A stretch of 64,000 nt of DNA from Burkholderia anthina (lineage in GTDB: Bacteria > Pseudomonadota > Gammaproteobacteria > Burkholderiales > Burkholderiaceae). Location: assembly GCF_902498995.1 (NCBI RefSeq), contig NZ_CABVLY010000029.1:1-64000 (forward strand), given 5' to 3'. The translations under genes were made by a program, and so were the position numbers. Below, piece by piece: positions 43,567 through 51,183 of this stretch (positions are counted from its first letter, which is position 1; the number at the start of each line of letters is the position of its first letter). Under the pieces are notes generated by a model. That model had not been told where the DNA came from, ran no database searches, and saw nothing but the letters and a program-made list of their open reading frames with translations.

Positions 43567-44741
43567 CGGATCGCGCGGCGGTGTCCGCGCGGCGCGTGAC
43601 GCTCGACAAGGTCGGCATCCTGATCGGCGTGCTGACGATCGTCGCGGTGTTCGGCCTGCCGTTCATGGTGCTGCGCCCGAACCGCATCGCGGCCGGCACC
43701 GGGCTGTCGGTGTTCGCCGCGCTGCCCGCGGTGCACGGCGCCGCGCTCGCCGCGCTGTGGATCGCCGGCGCGCTGTGGGCGATGACGGCGAGCCGCCCCG
43801 CGTGGCGGCTCGCGGCCGGCTGCGCATGGCTCGCGACGCTTGCGTATGCCGTCGGCGCGGCGGCGGCGCACGTCGTCGCGCCCGACGACATGCTCGCGCG
43901 CGTGTCGCCCGCCGCTGGCGTGTGGCTGCTGCTGTTCGCATGGGCCGTGCTCGTCGCGGATGCGCTCGCGCGGCTCGCGTTCGGCCCGTGGCGCCGGCTT
44001 GCCGCGCTCGTCGTCGCGATCGCGGCGATTTCGGTGCCGCTGGCGAGCGGCGGGTGGGACGGCCTTTCCGTGATGCGCGAATACGCGGTGCGCAGCGACG
44101 ACTTCTGGCGCGAAGCGATCCGCCACGTGTCGCTCGCGGGCGGCTCGGTCGCGGCCGCGCTCGTCGCGGGCCTGCCGCTCGGCATCGCCTGCGCGCGCGT
44201 CGCGCCGGTGCGCACCGTCGTGATGCCGGTGCTCAATATCGTGCAGACGATCCCGAGCATCGCGATGTACGGGCTGATGATGGCGCCGCTCGGCCTGCTC
44301 GCCGCGCGCGTGCCGCTCGCGGCCGCGCTCGGCATCCGCGGCATCGGCGTCGCGCCGGCCGCGCTCGCGCTGTTCCTCTATTCGCTGCTGCCGATCGCGT
44401 CGAGCGTCGTGGTCGGGCTCGCGCAGGTGCCGGAGCACGTGAGCGAAGCGGCGCGCGCGATGGGCATGACGCGCGCGCAGCGGCTGCTGCGCGTCGACCT
44501 CGTGCTCGCGCTGCCGGTGATCCTGAGCGGCGTGCGCATCGTGCTCGTGCAGAACATCGGGCTGACCGCGGTCGCCGCGCTGATCGGCGGCGGCGGGTTC
44601 GGCACTTTCATCTTCCAGGGGATCGGGCAATCGGCCGCCGATCTCGTGCTGCTCGGCGCGATCCCGACGATCGCGCTCGCGCTGGCGGCCGCCGTCGTGT
44701 TCGAAGCCGCGACCACGCTCGCGAAGGGACGCACCGCATGA
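43563..44741 (+). CDS. yehY: OsmU permease, YehY type
   Basis: 392-residue ABC permease with roughly ten hydrophobic segments. The N-terminal part is an extra membrane domain (VGILIGVLTIVAVFGLPFMV, WLLLFAWAVLVADALARLAF). The C-terminal part is a standard BPD permease with the ATPase-contact loop EAARAMGMTRAQRLLRVDL and IGLTAVAALIGGGGFGTF. The two-part layout is that of YehY. It overlaps osmF by 4 bp and yehX by 4 bp. Confidence 0.88.
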   Translation: MTDRAAVSARRVTLDKVGILIGVLTIVAVFGLPFMVLRPNRIAAGTGLSVFAALPAVHGAALAALWIAGALWAMTASRPAWRLAAGCAWLATLAYAVGAAAAHVVAPDDMLARVSPAAGVWLLLFAWAVLVADALARLAFGPWRRLAALVVAIAAISVPLASGGWDGLSVMREYAVRSDDFWREAIRHVSLAGGSVAAALVAGLPLGIACARVAPVRTVVMPVLNIVQTIPSIAMYGLMMAPLGLLAARVPLAAALGIRGIGVAPAALALFLYSLLPIASSVVVGLAQVPEHVSEAARAMGMTRAQRLLRVDLVLALPVILSGVRIVLVQNIGLTAVAALIGGGGFGTFIFQGIGQSAADLVLLGAIPTIALALAAAVVFEAATTLAKGRTA

Positions 44742-45676
44742 TCGAGATCGAACGCATCGGCAAACGCTTCGGCGACGTCGCCGCCGTCGACGACGTGTCG
44801 CTGACGATGCAGCAAGGCACGATCACCGCGCTCGTCGGCGCGTCGGGCAGCGGCAAGTCGACGTTGCTGCGGATGATCAACCGGCTGATCGCGCCGACGA
44901 GCGGCACGATCCGCATCGACGGCGTGGACACCGCCAGCGTGCCGCCCGAGCAACTGCGGCGGCGCATCGGCTACGTGATCCAGGGGCACGGCCTGTTTCC
45001 GCACTGGAGCGTCGCGCGCAACATCGCGACCGTGCCGCGCCTGCTCGGCTGGCCGGCCGCGCGCATCGACGCGCGCGTGCGCGAACTGCTCGAACTGTTT
45101 CACCTCGCGCCGTCCGAATTCGCGGACAAGCTGCCGCACGAACTGTCGGGCGGCCAGCAGCAGCGCGTCGGCGTCGCGCGTGCGCTCGCGGCGGAGCCCG
45201 CGATGCTGCTGATGGACGAGCCGTTCGGCGCGCTCGATCCGATCATCCGCAACAAGGCGCAGGACGATCTGTACGCGCTGCAGCGCCGCCTCGGCATCAC
45301 GGTCGTGATCGTCACGCACGATATCGAGGAAGCGCTGAAGCTCGGCGACACGATCGCGGTGATGGACCGCGGCCGGCTGCTGCAGGTCGCGTCGCCCGCC
45401 GAGATTCTCGGCAAGCCGGCGGCGGGCGTCGTCGAACAGCTCGTCGCCGGCGTCGACCGGCCGCTGCGCCTGCTCGCGCTGACGCCGATCGACGCGGTGG
45501 CCGAACCCGGCCTCGCGGACGGCGAGCCGATCGCCGCGACCCGCACGCTGCGCGATGCGGTGTCCGAGCTGCTGTGGCGCGGGACGGATGCACTGCCCGT
45601 CGACGACGGCCACGGGCGCGGCACGCGCCGCATCACGCTCGACGCGATCCGCGCGCATGCGAGGAAGCCCGCATGA
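44738..45676 (+). CDS. yehX: OsmU ATPase, YehX type
   Basis: 312-residue ABC ATPase of the glycine betaine/proline group. Walker A GASGSGKST, Q-loop YVIQGHGLFPHW, signature LSGGQQQRVGVARAL, Walker B MLLMDEPFGALDP, H-loop IVTHDIEEAL. A C-terminal CBS-like remnant carries the last 70 residues. It overlaps the permease genes on both sides, so the complex is translationally coupled. Confidence 0.92.
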   Translation: MIEIERIGKRFGDVAAVDDVSLTMQQGTITALVGASGSGKSTLLRMINRLIAPTSGTIRIDGVDTASVPPEQLRRRIGYVIQGHGLFPHWSVARNIATVPRLLGWPAARIDARVRELLELFHLAPSEFADKLPHELSGGQQQRVGVARALAAEPAMLLMDEPFGALDPIIRNKAQDDLYALQRRLGITVVIVTHDIEEALKLGDTIAVMDRGRLLQVASPAEILGKPAAGVVEQLVAGVDRPLRLLALTPIDAVAEPGLADGEPIAATRTLRDAVSELLWRGTDALPVDDGHGRGTRRITLDAIRAHARKPA

Positions 45677-46440
45677 CGGCGCACGCTGCACGACCGTCGC
45701 TGCCCCGGCGGCTGCCCGCCTATGTGGCGCGCGCGGCCGCGGTTGCGCTGCTGCTCGTGCTGCTGTTGCGCCCCGCATGGCTGCAGGGCGTATTCGCGCC
45801 GTTCGCGGACAACGGCGCGCCGGTCATCTACGACCGCGCGAGCCTGCTCGACCTCACGCTCGCGCATCTCGGCACCGTCGCACTGTCGAGCCTGATCGGC
45901 ACGCTGCTCGCGGTCGCGGCCGGCATTGCCGTCACGCGGCCGTCCGGTGCGGATTTTCTGCCGGTCGCGCGCAGCGTCGTCGACATCGGCCAGACCTTTC
46001 CGCCGGTCGCCGTGCTCGCACTCGCGGTGCCGGCCGTCGGCTTCGGACTGAAGCCCGTGCTGATCGCGCTCGTTCTGTACGGGCTCCTGCCGATTTTCGA
46101 GAGCACGATCGCGGGGCTCGAGGACGTGCCGCGCGACGTCGTCGAAGCCGCACGCGGGATGGGGATGAGCGGCTGGCAGCAACTGGTGTCGGTCGAGCTG
46201 CCGCTCGCGTTCCCGGTGATCGTGAACGGCATCCGGCTCGCGGTCGTGATCAATCTCGGCACCGCGACGATCGGCTCGACGGTCGCCGCACGCGGGCTCG
46301 GCGACGTGATCATCGCGGGGCTGCAGACGTCGAACACCGCGTTCGTGCTGCAGGGCGGCGTGATCGTCGGGCTGCTCGCGGTGCTGGTCAGCGATGCGAT
46401 CGGCGCGCTTGCGCGAATGGCGAGCGCGCGGCACACGTAA
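45673..46440 (+). CDS. yehW: OsmU permease, YehW type
   Basis: 255-residue ABC permease with five or six membrane helices (VALLLVLLLRPAWLQG, PVAVLALAVPAVGFGLKPVL, VVINLGTATIGSTVAARGLG). The ATPase-contact loop is EAARGMGMSGWQQLVSVELP. Second permease of the OsmU importer. It overlaps yehX by 4 bp and is last in the operon; the 255-bp gap after it ends with an AT-rich promoter region of the transglycosylase gene. Confidence 0.9.
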   Translation: MTAHAARPSLPRRLPAYVARAAAVALLLVLLLRPAWLQGVFAPFADNGAPVIYDRASLLDLTLAHLGTVALSSLIGTLLAVAAGIAVTRPSGADFLPVARSVVDIGQTFPPVAVLALAVPAVGFGLKPVLIALVLYGLLPIFESTIAGLEDVPRDVVEAARGMGMSGWQQLVSVELPLAFPVIVNGIRLAVVINLGTATIGSTVAARGLGDVIIAGLQTSNTAFVLQGGVIVGLLAVLVSDAIGALARMASARHT

Positions 46441-46695
46441 AAAAGATCGACCGGCGGCGTGCGCGCCGTGCAGCCGCGGACGCTCGGGCGCGGAAATGAG
46501 GATCGGGGCGGAAATTCGATCATGCGGGTTCGTCCGGACTCCGATGCGTGTTTGTGCAACGACTGCGCGCAACGCCCCGCCCGGCATGGCGCGGTGCGTC
46601 ACAAGCCTACATCGCGCTTTCATTCGAAGCCGCGCTCGAACGCGCGCCGTGATTGGCCGATATACTATGCGCCTCCCATTTCCCTGCCCTTCACC

Positions 46696-47364
46696 ATGCG
46701 ACGACGGTTTTTCTGGCTGATCGTGCTTTCGCTCGGCATTGCGCAGCAGGCCTCCGCGCAGCAGGCGGCCGTGTTGCCTGCGCCCGCCCCGGGAGCGATC
46801 GCATCGGCGCCGATCGATGCATCCGCACCGGTCGCGAACGATCAGCCGAACGAAGCAAACCGTCGCATCACGTCCTACCTGACGAAGAAATTCGGCGTCG
46901 CAAAAGAGCGGGCTGCGAAGCTCGCCGATATCGTGAGCGTCACTGCGACGAAATACTCGCTGCCTCCGGCACTCGTTTACGCCATCATCTCGATCGAATC
47001 GCGCTTCCAGGAGAAGGCGCGCGGCCAGCATGGCGCGACCGGGCTGATGCAGGTCGTGCCGGCCGCGCACCGCGGCCTGCTGCGCAACGTGAAGGATCTG
47101 ACCGAGCCGAACGCCAACGTCGAGGCCGGTTCCGCGATCCTGTCAGGCTACGTGCGGGCGGCCGGCGGCAACGTGCAGGCCGGGTTGAAGAGCTACGGCG
47201 GATCGAATGCGTATGCGGCGAAGGTGCTGCAGCGCGTCGACACGTTCCGGTTCGTGCTCGACGCCGAAGACGGCACGCAACATGCAGGCGACGGCAGAGC
47301 GCATCTGGTGCCGGTCAGCGATCCGTCGACCGCGACGCCCGCCACGGCCCGCAACGTGAAGTAA
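46696..47364 (+). CDS. Lytic transglycosylase (SLT domain)
   Basis: 222-residue exported lytic transglycosylase that cleaves peptidoglycan to anhydromuropeptides. It has a signal peptide (MRRRFFWLIVLSLGIAQQAS, cleavage near ASAQ). The SLT motif ALVYAIISIESRFQEKA contains the catalytic Glu; GATGLMQVVPAAHRG and GGSNAYAAKV follow as expected. The segment between residues 25 and 60 is a Pro/Ala-rich linker. Start at 46696. Separate from the OsmU operon by an AT-rich promoter region. The next gene is a small LprI-like protein. Confidence 0.9.
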   Translation: MRRRFFWLIVLSLGIAQQASAQQAAVLPAPAPGAIASAPIDASAPVANDQPNEANRRITSYLTKKFGVAKERAAKLADIVSVTATKYSLPPALVYAIISIESRFQEKARGQHGATGLMQVVPAAHRGLLRNVKDLTEPNANVEAGSAILSGYVRAAGGNVQAGLKSYGGSNAYAAKVLQRVDTFRFVLDAEDGTQHAGDGRAHLVPVSDPSTATPATARNVK

Positions 47365-47389
47365 GCGCCGCTTTCCTGTTCACTCGCCC

Positions 47390-47776
47390 GTGCGCCACCC
47401 TGTCCGCCTGCTCGTCATCGCCGCGCTGACGGCTCATGCCGTCGCGGCATTCGCCGCCGTCGACTGCGAACAACAGGGGCCGACGATGGACGCCGTGCGC
47501 CGCTGCGTGCTCGACGCGCGCGAACAGCAAGTCGACCGGGCGTACCGGTCGCTCCAGCGCAAGCTCCAGCGACGCAACCCCGATGCGGCCAGCCGACTCG
47601 CGAAATCGCAGACGAGCTGGACCCGCTTCGCCGGCGACACCTGCGATTACGTGAAAGCCGCGAATCCGCAGCGGATGATGCCGGACGATGCGTGGATGAA
47701 CTGCCGGGTCGATTTCAGCGACGCGCGCGTGCGCATCCTGAAGAAGTGGGAAGCGCAACTGGACGCGTCGCCCTGA
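47390..47776 (+). CDS. LprI-like (DUF1311) secreted protein
   Basis: 128 residues from a GTG at 47390, 25 bp after the transglycosylase gene. Signal peptide (MRHPVRLLVIAALTAHAVAA, cleavage near AFAAVDCE). The mature part has Cys in VDCEQQ, RRCVLD, GDTCDYV and MNCRVD, and the helical pattern LQRKLQ...LAKSQTSWTRFAGDTC typical of the DUF1311/LprI lysozyme-inhibitor-like family. With the neighbouring transglycosylase it suggests a cell-wall role. Function inferred. Confidence 0.72.
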   Translation: MRHPVRLLVIAALTAHAVAAFAAVDCEQQGPTMDAVRRCVLDAREQQVDRAYRSLQRKLQRRNPDAASRLAKSQTSWTRFAGDTCDYVKAANPQRMMPDDAWMNCRVDFSDARVRILKKWEAQLDASP

Positions 47777-47815
47777 GCAGCGGGACGAAGAGCCTCCCCT
47801 TCATTCGCGCGTGAA

Positions 47816-48127
47816 ATGCGCGCGCAGAAACCCGATGAAGTCCGCATCTTCGCAGACCTCAGCCGCGTTTCCGTCATCGCATGGACGCGCAGCGACGAAT
47901 ACGGCGGGTCGATCGATAATCGCGCACGGGTCGCGATCGGTGCGGACGTAGCGTCCGGTGCGGCCGATCTCGAAGCGTGCGGCCAGATGGCGCTCGCCGA
48001 TCCGGATTCCGTGACGCGCGTGAAGACGGGCGCGCCGCTGAACGATGCGCCGCGCGACACGTTCTTCGGCGACGATGCGCGCACGTATATCGACTCCCCG
48101 GCGTTGAGCGGCGCGGCCGCGGGCTGA
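47816..48127 (+). CDS. Possible small hypothetical protein
   Basis: 103 residues from ATG 47816 (MRAQKPDEVRIFADLS). No signal peptide and no family recognised. It contains an acidic, Asp/Ala-rich C-terminal half (LNDAPRDTFFGDDARTYIDS). No strong ribosome site. The hairpin 16 bp after its stop, between it and the convergent hipA, is mild support. May be a chance frame. Confidence 0.4.
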   Translation: MRAQKPDEVRIFADLSRVSVIAWTRSDEYGGSIDNRARVAIGADVASGAADLEACGQMALADPDSVTRVKTGAPLNDAPRDTFFGDDARTYIDSPALSGAAAG

Positions 48128-48142
48128 CGGCATGCCTCAGGG

Positions 48143-48181
48143 CCCTCGCCGTGACCTGCCGGATCGGTGCCGCGGCGAGGG
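48143..48181. terminator. T-less hairpin after hipA
   Basis: CCCTCGCCG at 48143-48151 pairs perfectly with CGGCGAGGG at 48173-48181 across a 21-nt loop. It lies 17 bp beyond the hipA stop (leftward) and 16 bp after the small rightward frame. Confidence 0.45.
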
Positions 48182-48197
48182 TCGGCGAAGCGCGAGA

Positions 48198-49550
48198 TCA
48201 GAGCAGCGCGACGTCGACCTTGGGTACCATGGGCGCAATGCGAAGGATTCGCTCGGCCTGAGCACGGACGTATTCCGAAATACGATGCACCCACGCACGC
48301 TCGTCGCCTGCATAAACATCCGACTCCGCCAGCCCGGGTGCCAGTTTCGCAGCCAGCGCCGCCATCCGCGTCATTTCACGCGCAACGAGCGCCGGCCGGA
48401 TCTGCGCACGATGCGCGAAGTCCGCGAGCGCGAAAGCGGTGAGTTCCTCGATGCGAAACACATCCCCATAGGCCATCGCCATGTCCTGCACGTAAGCGGC
48501 GCCGTATACGTTCACGCACACCAGATCGTAAAGCGGCGCCGGATCGAGCCCGCCGCTGCTGACGAAAAACGAAATGTTCTTGCCGTGTGCATCGCTGTTG
48601 CCGATCAGCAGTTGCAACAGCGCCCAGCGCAACATCATTGAACGTGCGGCGGCGGGCGTCTCGAGCGACGGTGTCAGCGAAAACAGTTTCTCGAAGCTCA
48701 CGCCTTCGCGGATATTGCGGACATCCTCGTTGTTGCCAAGATTGCGTTCGTATTTGAGCGTCGCCGGCAAGTCGAGGGCCTGGCATCCATCAATGACATG
48801 CAATCGCCGCACCGCGCTCACGCGCTGCGGATCGCCCGGTTCGGTCGTCACGAGCCGGTCGAATCGTTCGATCAGCAGAATCGGTTCGGGAATGCGCCGG
48901 ATCTCGACATGCGCGACCGGCATTCCCATGTGGCGCGCCAGCGTCATGCAGAAATGCTCGTTGGCCACCATGAACGGCGCATTCGGGCTGCGCGATTCCG
49001 GCTTCAGAATATGCGAGCTGCTGAGCGCCCCGTCGACAAGCGCATACCGCTCCCCTTCGACGAGCACCTGCAGCTTGTCCTGATGGCCGGCGATCGACAG
49101 GCGTACCCGATCGTCCCAGACGGAAAACGGAATCGCATCGCGCTTGCGGATACGGTCGGTCAACTCTTCCGCCGAGATCGGTCGCCGTACGGGTTCGAGG
49201 GTGTCAGGCGCTCGCACGGACGAGCCGTCGGCCGGGACGAAGCTCAACGCGCCGACGGGCTCCTTGCCGAGCATCCGGATCAGGCCGAAGACGTTGTCCT
49301 TCGATATCTGATACATCGATGCGGCCACGTCGAGTGCGCGGCCCTCGGGAAGCAGGTTGCCCACGAAGCGCTGGATTGCCCCCTCCGGCGGCGTACCGAC
49401 GTCAAGCGGAATGCTCGGCGACAACGCAAACGCATCGCCGCGCGCCAGCCACGCCGGATCGTACGAGAAACCGTAGTCGTTGCGGCGGGCATCGTAAGTC
49501 AACTGCCCGACCGGCGAGCCGTCGGCCGAAATGCACAGGCGATGAATCAT
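48198..49550 (-). CDS. hipA: HipA-family Ser/Thr kinase toxin
   Basis: 450-residue HipA-like kinase of a type II toxin-antitoxin module. Two-domain layout: the N-terminal HipA_N domain (residues 1-100, PSIPLDVGTPPEGAIQRFVG) and the kinase domain. The conserved elements are SIAGHQDKLQV (Gly-rich loop region), SSHILKPES (ATP Lys), LLIERFDR, the catalytic Asp and Asn in IGNSDAHGKNISF, and the metal Asp in PLYDLVCVN. The start ATG at 49550 overlaps the hipB stop by 1 nt. In E. coli HipA phosphorylates glutamyl-tRNA synthetase; the target here is not known. Confidence 0.92.
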   Translation of the reverse strand: MIHRLCISADGSPVGQLTYDARRNDYGFSYDPAWLARGDAFALSPSIPLDVGTPPEGAIQRFVGNLLPEGRALDVAASMYQISKDNVFGLIRMLGKEPVGALSFVPADGSSVRAPDTLEPVRRPISAEELTDRIRKRDAIPFSVWDDRVRLSIAGHQDKLQVLVEGERYALVDGALSSSHILKPESRSPNAPFMVANEHFCMTLARHMGMPVAHVEIRRIPEPILLIERFDRLVTTEPGDPQRVSAVRRLHVIDGCQALDLPATLKYERNLGNNEDVRNIREGVSFEKLFSLTPSLETPAAARSMMLRWALLQLLIGNSDAHGKNISFFVSSGGLDPAPLYDLVCVNVYGAAYVQDMAMAYGDVFRIEELTAFALADFAHRAQIRPALVAREMTRMAALAAKLAPGLAESDVYAGDERAWVHRISEYVRAQAERILRIAPMVPKVDVALL

Positions 49551-49867
49551 CACGCGCCCCCGGACGAGCCGGCGCGTATCGTCGCCTGATCGTGCAATAC
49601 GCTGCGCGCCGTCTGTACATCGCGTTTCGGCACGACAAGCAGATTGAGGCCGAAGCCGTCCAGTACCTTGAACAGCTTGTCGAGACTCACCGCGCGGCCG
49701 TTTTCGAGCCGCGACAGCACATCCTTCGACACGCCGAGCATATCGGCAGCATCGTCGATCCGCATCCGGGCCTGCGCGCGCCGGTTGCGCACGAGCGCGC
49801 CGAGTGCGGCCAGGTCGGAGGCGAGCGGATCGGGGGTGGCGATGGGTTGCGGTAAGGTACGGGCCAT
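49550..49867 (-). CDS. hipB: HipB-family antitoxin / repressor
   Basis: 105-residue Xre-type DNA-binding antitoxin. Helix-turn-helix at about residues 38-60 (IDDAADMLGVSKDVLSRLEN). The C-terminal tail is flexible and Ser/Gly-rich, as in HipB. Start MARTLPQPIATPDPL at 49867; the start codon lies inside the first of a set of repeats that look like HipB operators, which fits autoregulation. The stop overlaps hipA by 1 nt, so the pair is coupled. HipB order hipB-hipA is standard. Confidence 0.92.
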   Translation of the reverse strand: MARTLPQPIATPDPLASDLAALGALVRNRRAQARMRIDDAADMLGVSKDVLSRLENGRAVSLDKLFKVLDGFGLNLLVVPKRDVQTARSVLHDQATIRAGSSGGA

Positions 49868-50035
49868 AATTCCGGAGTTTCAGGAACAAAGCGCCGACGC
49901 CAGCGGGCGACCGGCATAGTTGCGAGAATATCGGAATTATAGTGGCTCGCAAGCCCGGCCGTCGATAATTCTGCTATTTCAGGAACAAATACCCGAACAG
50001 GCAGCAACAACCTATTGATCGCATATTTCAGGAAC
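49866..50035. repeat. Operator-like repeats upstream of hipB
   Basis: The unit ATAATTC-(N6)-TTTCAGGAAC occurs at 49866-49887 and again at 49965-49986 (both followed by AAA). A shorter copy, TTTCAGGAAC, is at 50026-50035. An inverted version of the first half (ATAATTCCGATATTC read leftward) is at 49926-49940. The spacing of the TTTCAGGAAC blocks is 99 and 49 bp. The first overlaps the hipB start. Probably HipB operators and promoter. Confidence 0.7.
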
Positions 50036-50044
50036 TATAAACGA

Positions 50045-50072
50045 ACACGGCGGCGCATCCGCGCCGCCGTGT
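50045..50072 (-). terminator. Terminator of the sdaA-sox-folB operon
   Basis: A perfect 12-bp stem (ACACGGCGGCGC pairing with GCGCCGCCGTGT, loop ATCC). Read leftward, it is followed by TTCGTTTATAG, a modest T-rich run. It lies 45 bp after the folB stop and just before the hipB regulatory repeats. Confidence 0.65.
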
Positions 50073-50116
50073 CCGCCCGGTTGCCGGATCACCTGCACCG
50101 ATCCGGCCCCCTCTGC

Positions 50117-50557
50117 CTACAACTGCCCCGCCGCCCCCGTCCATCGCAGGTAATCCCCGCGCGTCCAGTCGAGCGACACGCCGACGCGCTTCGTGCCCGG
50201 CCGGATCTTCGGCTTGTACACCGACAGCGTCAGCGACTCCAGCGCCGGCCATTCGCGAAACGACAGCACCGCGATGTCGGCAACCAGCGTTTCGAGCAGC
50301 CGCGTATGCGGCTTGTGCGACAGGAACGACGCGAGACGCGCGCAGTAGCCGTCGTAGTCGATCCACTCGCCCTGCTCGCTCGGCTCGCAGCGATACCCGA
50401 GCCGCGCATCGATCACGATCGGCTGAGGCGCCTCGTGCTCGTGAGCATGGATGCCGATCCGCGCGGGCACCTTCAATTCGTCGACGAACACGCTCCAGCC
50501 GCGCCCGCGCAGGCGCGGCGATTCGATCGCCACGAACGGTTCGTCGAACGGCTTCAT
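50117..50557 (-). CDS. folB: Dihydroneopterin aldolase-like FolB
   Basis: 146-residue FolB-family protein (tetrahydropterin fold). Pattern: VFVDELKVPARIGIHAHEHE near the start, with the conserved Glu, then IDYDGYCARLASFLSHKPHT and LLETLVADIAVL. Relatives convert dihydroneopterin in folate synthesis. Start MKPFDEPFVAIESP at 50557, overlapping soxG by 4 bp, so it is the last gene of the sarcosine oxidase operon. It probably supplies folate for the methylene-tetrahydrofolate made by sarcosine oxidase; whether it is the only folB of the cell cannot be seen here. Confidence 0.85.
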   Translation of the reverse strand: MKPFDEPFVAIESPRLRGRGWSVFVDELKVPARIGIHAHEHEAPQPIVIDARLGYRCEPSEQGEWIDYDGYCARLASFLSHKPHTRLLETLVADIAVLSFREWPALESLTLSVYKPKIRPGTKRVGVSLDWTRGDYLRWTGAAGQL

Positions 50558-51183
50558 GATGCGAGCGGCGCCGCGGCGTCGAGCATGATGCGCACGAAAT
50601 AGTCGGCGAAGCTGCGACGCAGGACGATCTCGAACGACTCGTCGCCGGTCGGGATCAGCGTGATCGGCGACTTGAAGTAGTGCGACTGCGCGCACTGGCC
50701 CGGCTTGAGCACGCGCGGATGCAGATCGAGCGGGCAGCCGCGCGCAATCACGTCGCGCACGCGTTCGCCGCTGATTTCCACCACCGTGTAGCCGCTGCCG
50801 ACGTCGACGGCCGCCGCATACAGACCCTGCACGGCCTCCGCGAGTTGGCCTTCGAGCACGCCGGCCTGCACCGGCCCGTTCGAGCGCACGAGCCACTCGT
50901 CCGGACCGAGCCACAGCACGTCGTACTCCGCGCCGCGCGCCACCGTGTTCGGCGCGGCGGGCGGCCGGCAGCCGACCACGCGCTCGAACGCGCTGACGAA
51001 GGCCGGATCGCTCGGCTCGCCGCGCACGTTCACGAGATCGAGGAACGGCCGCTCGCGCAGCGTGAACTTCTTCGATACGCGCGCCTGGTGCTGCTTCAGC
51101 ACATCGGCCGCGCCGACGAACGGCGATTCAAGCGTCACGCCCGCGCCCGCCACCGGCGTCTGGTTTCTCGTTTCATTCCACAT
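50554..51183 (-). CDS. soxG: Sarcosine oxidase gamma subunit
   Basis: 209-residue SoxG subunit of heterotetrameric sarcosine oxidase. Typical segments: KFTLRERPFLDLVNVRGEPS, GPDEWLVRS, and DYFVRIMLDAAAP at the end. Start MWNETRNQTPVAGAG at 51183, overlapping the soxA end by 11 bp. The complex oxidises sarcosine to glycine and passes the methyl group to tetrahydrofolate. Confidence 0.92.
   Translation of the reverse strand: MWNETRNQTPVAGAGVTLESPFVGAADVLKQHQARVSKKFTLRERPFLDLVNVRGEPSDPAFVSAFERVVGCRPPAAPNTVARGAEYDVLWLGPDEWLVRSNGPVQAGVLEGQLAEAVQGLYAAAVDVGSGYTVVEISGERVRDVIARGCPLDLHPRVLKPGQCAQSHYFKSPITLIPTGDESFEIVLRRSFADYFVRIMLDAAAPLAS

Noticed and set aside
49866-50035. Repeats before hipB as a CRISPR-like array
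   Set aside because: Only two or three units with unequal spacing and an inverted half; no spacers of constant length and no cas genes. Operator repeats fit better.
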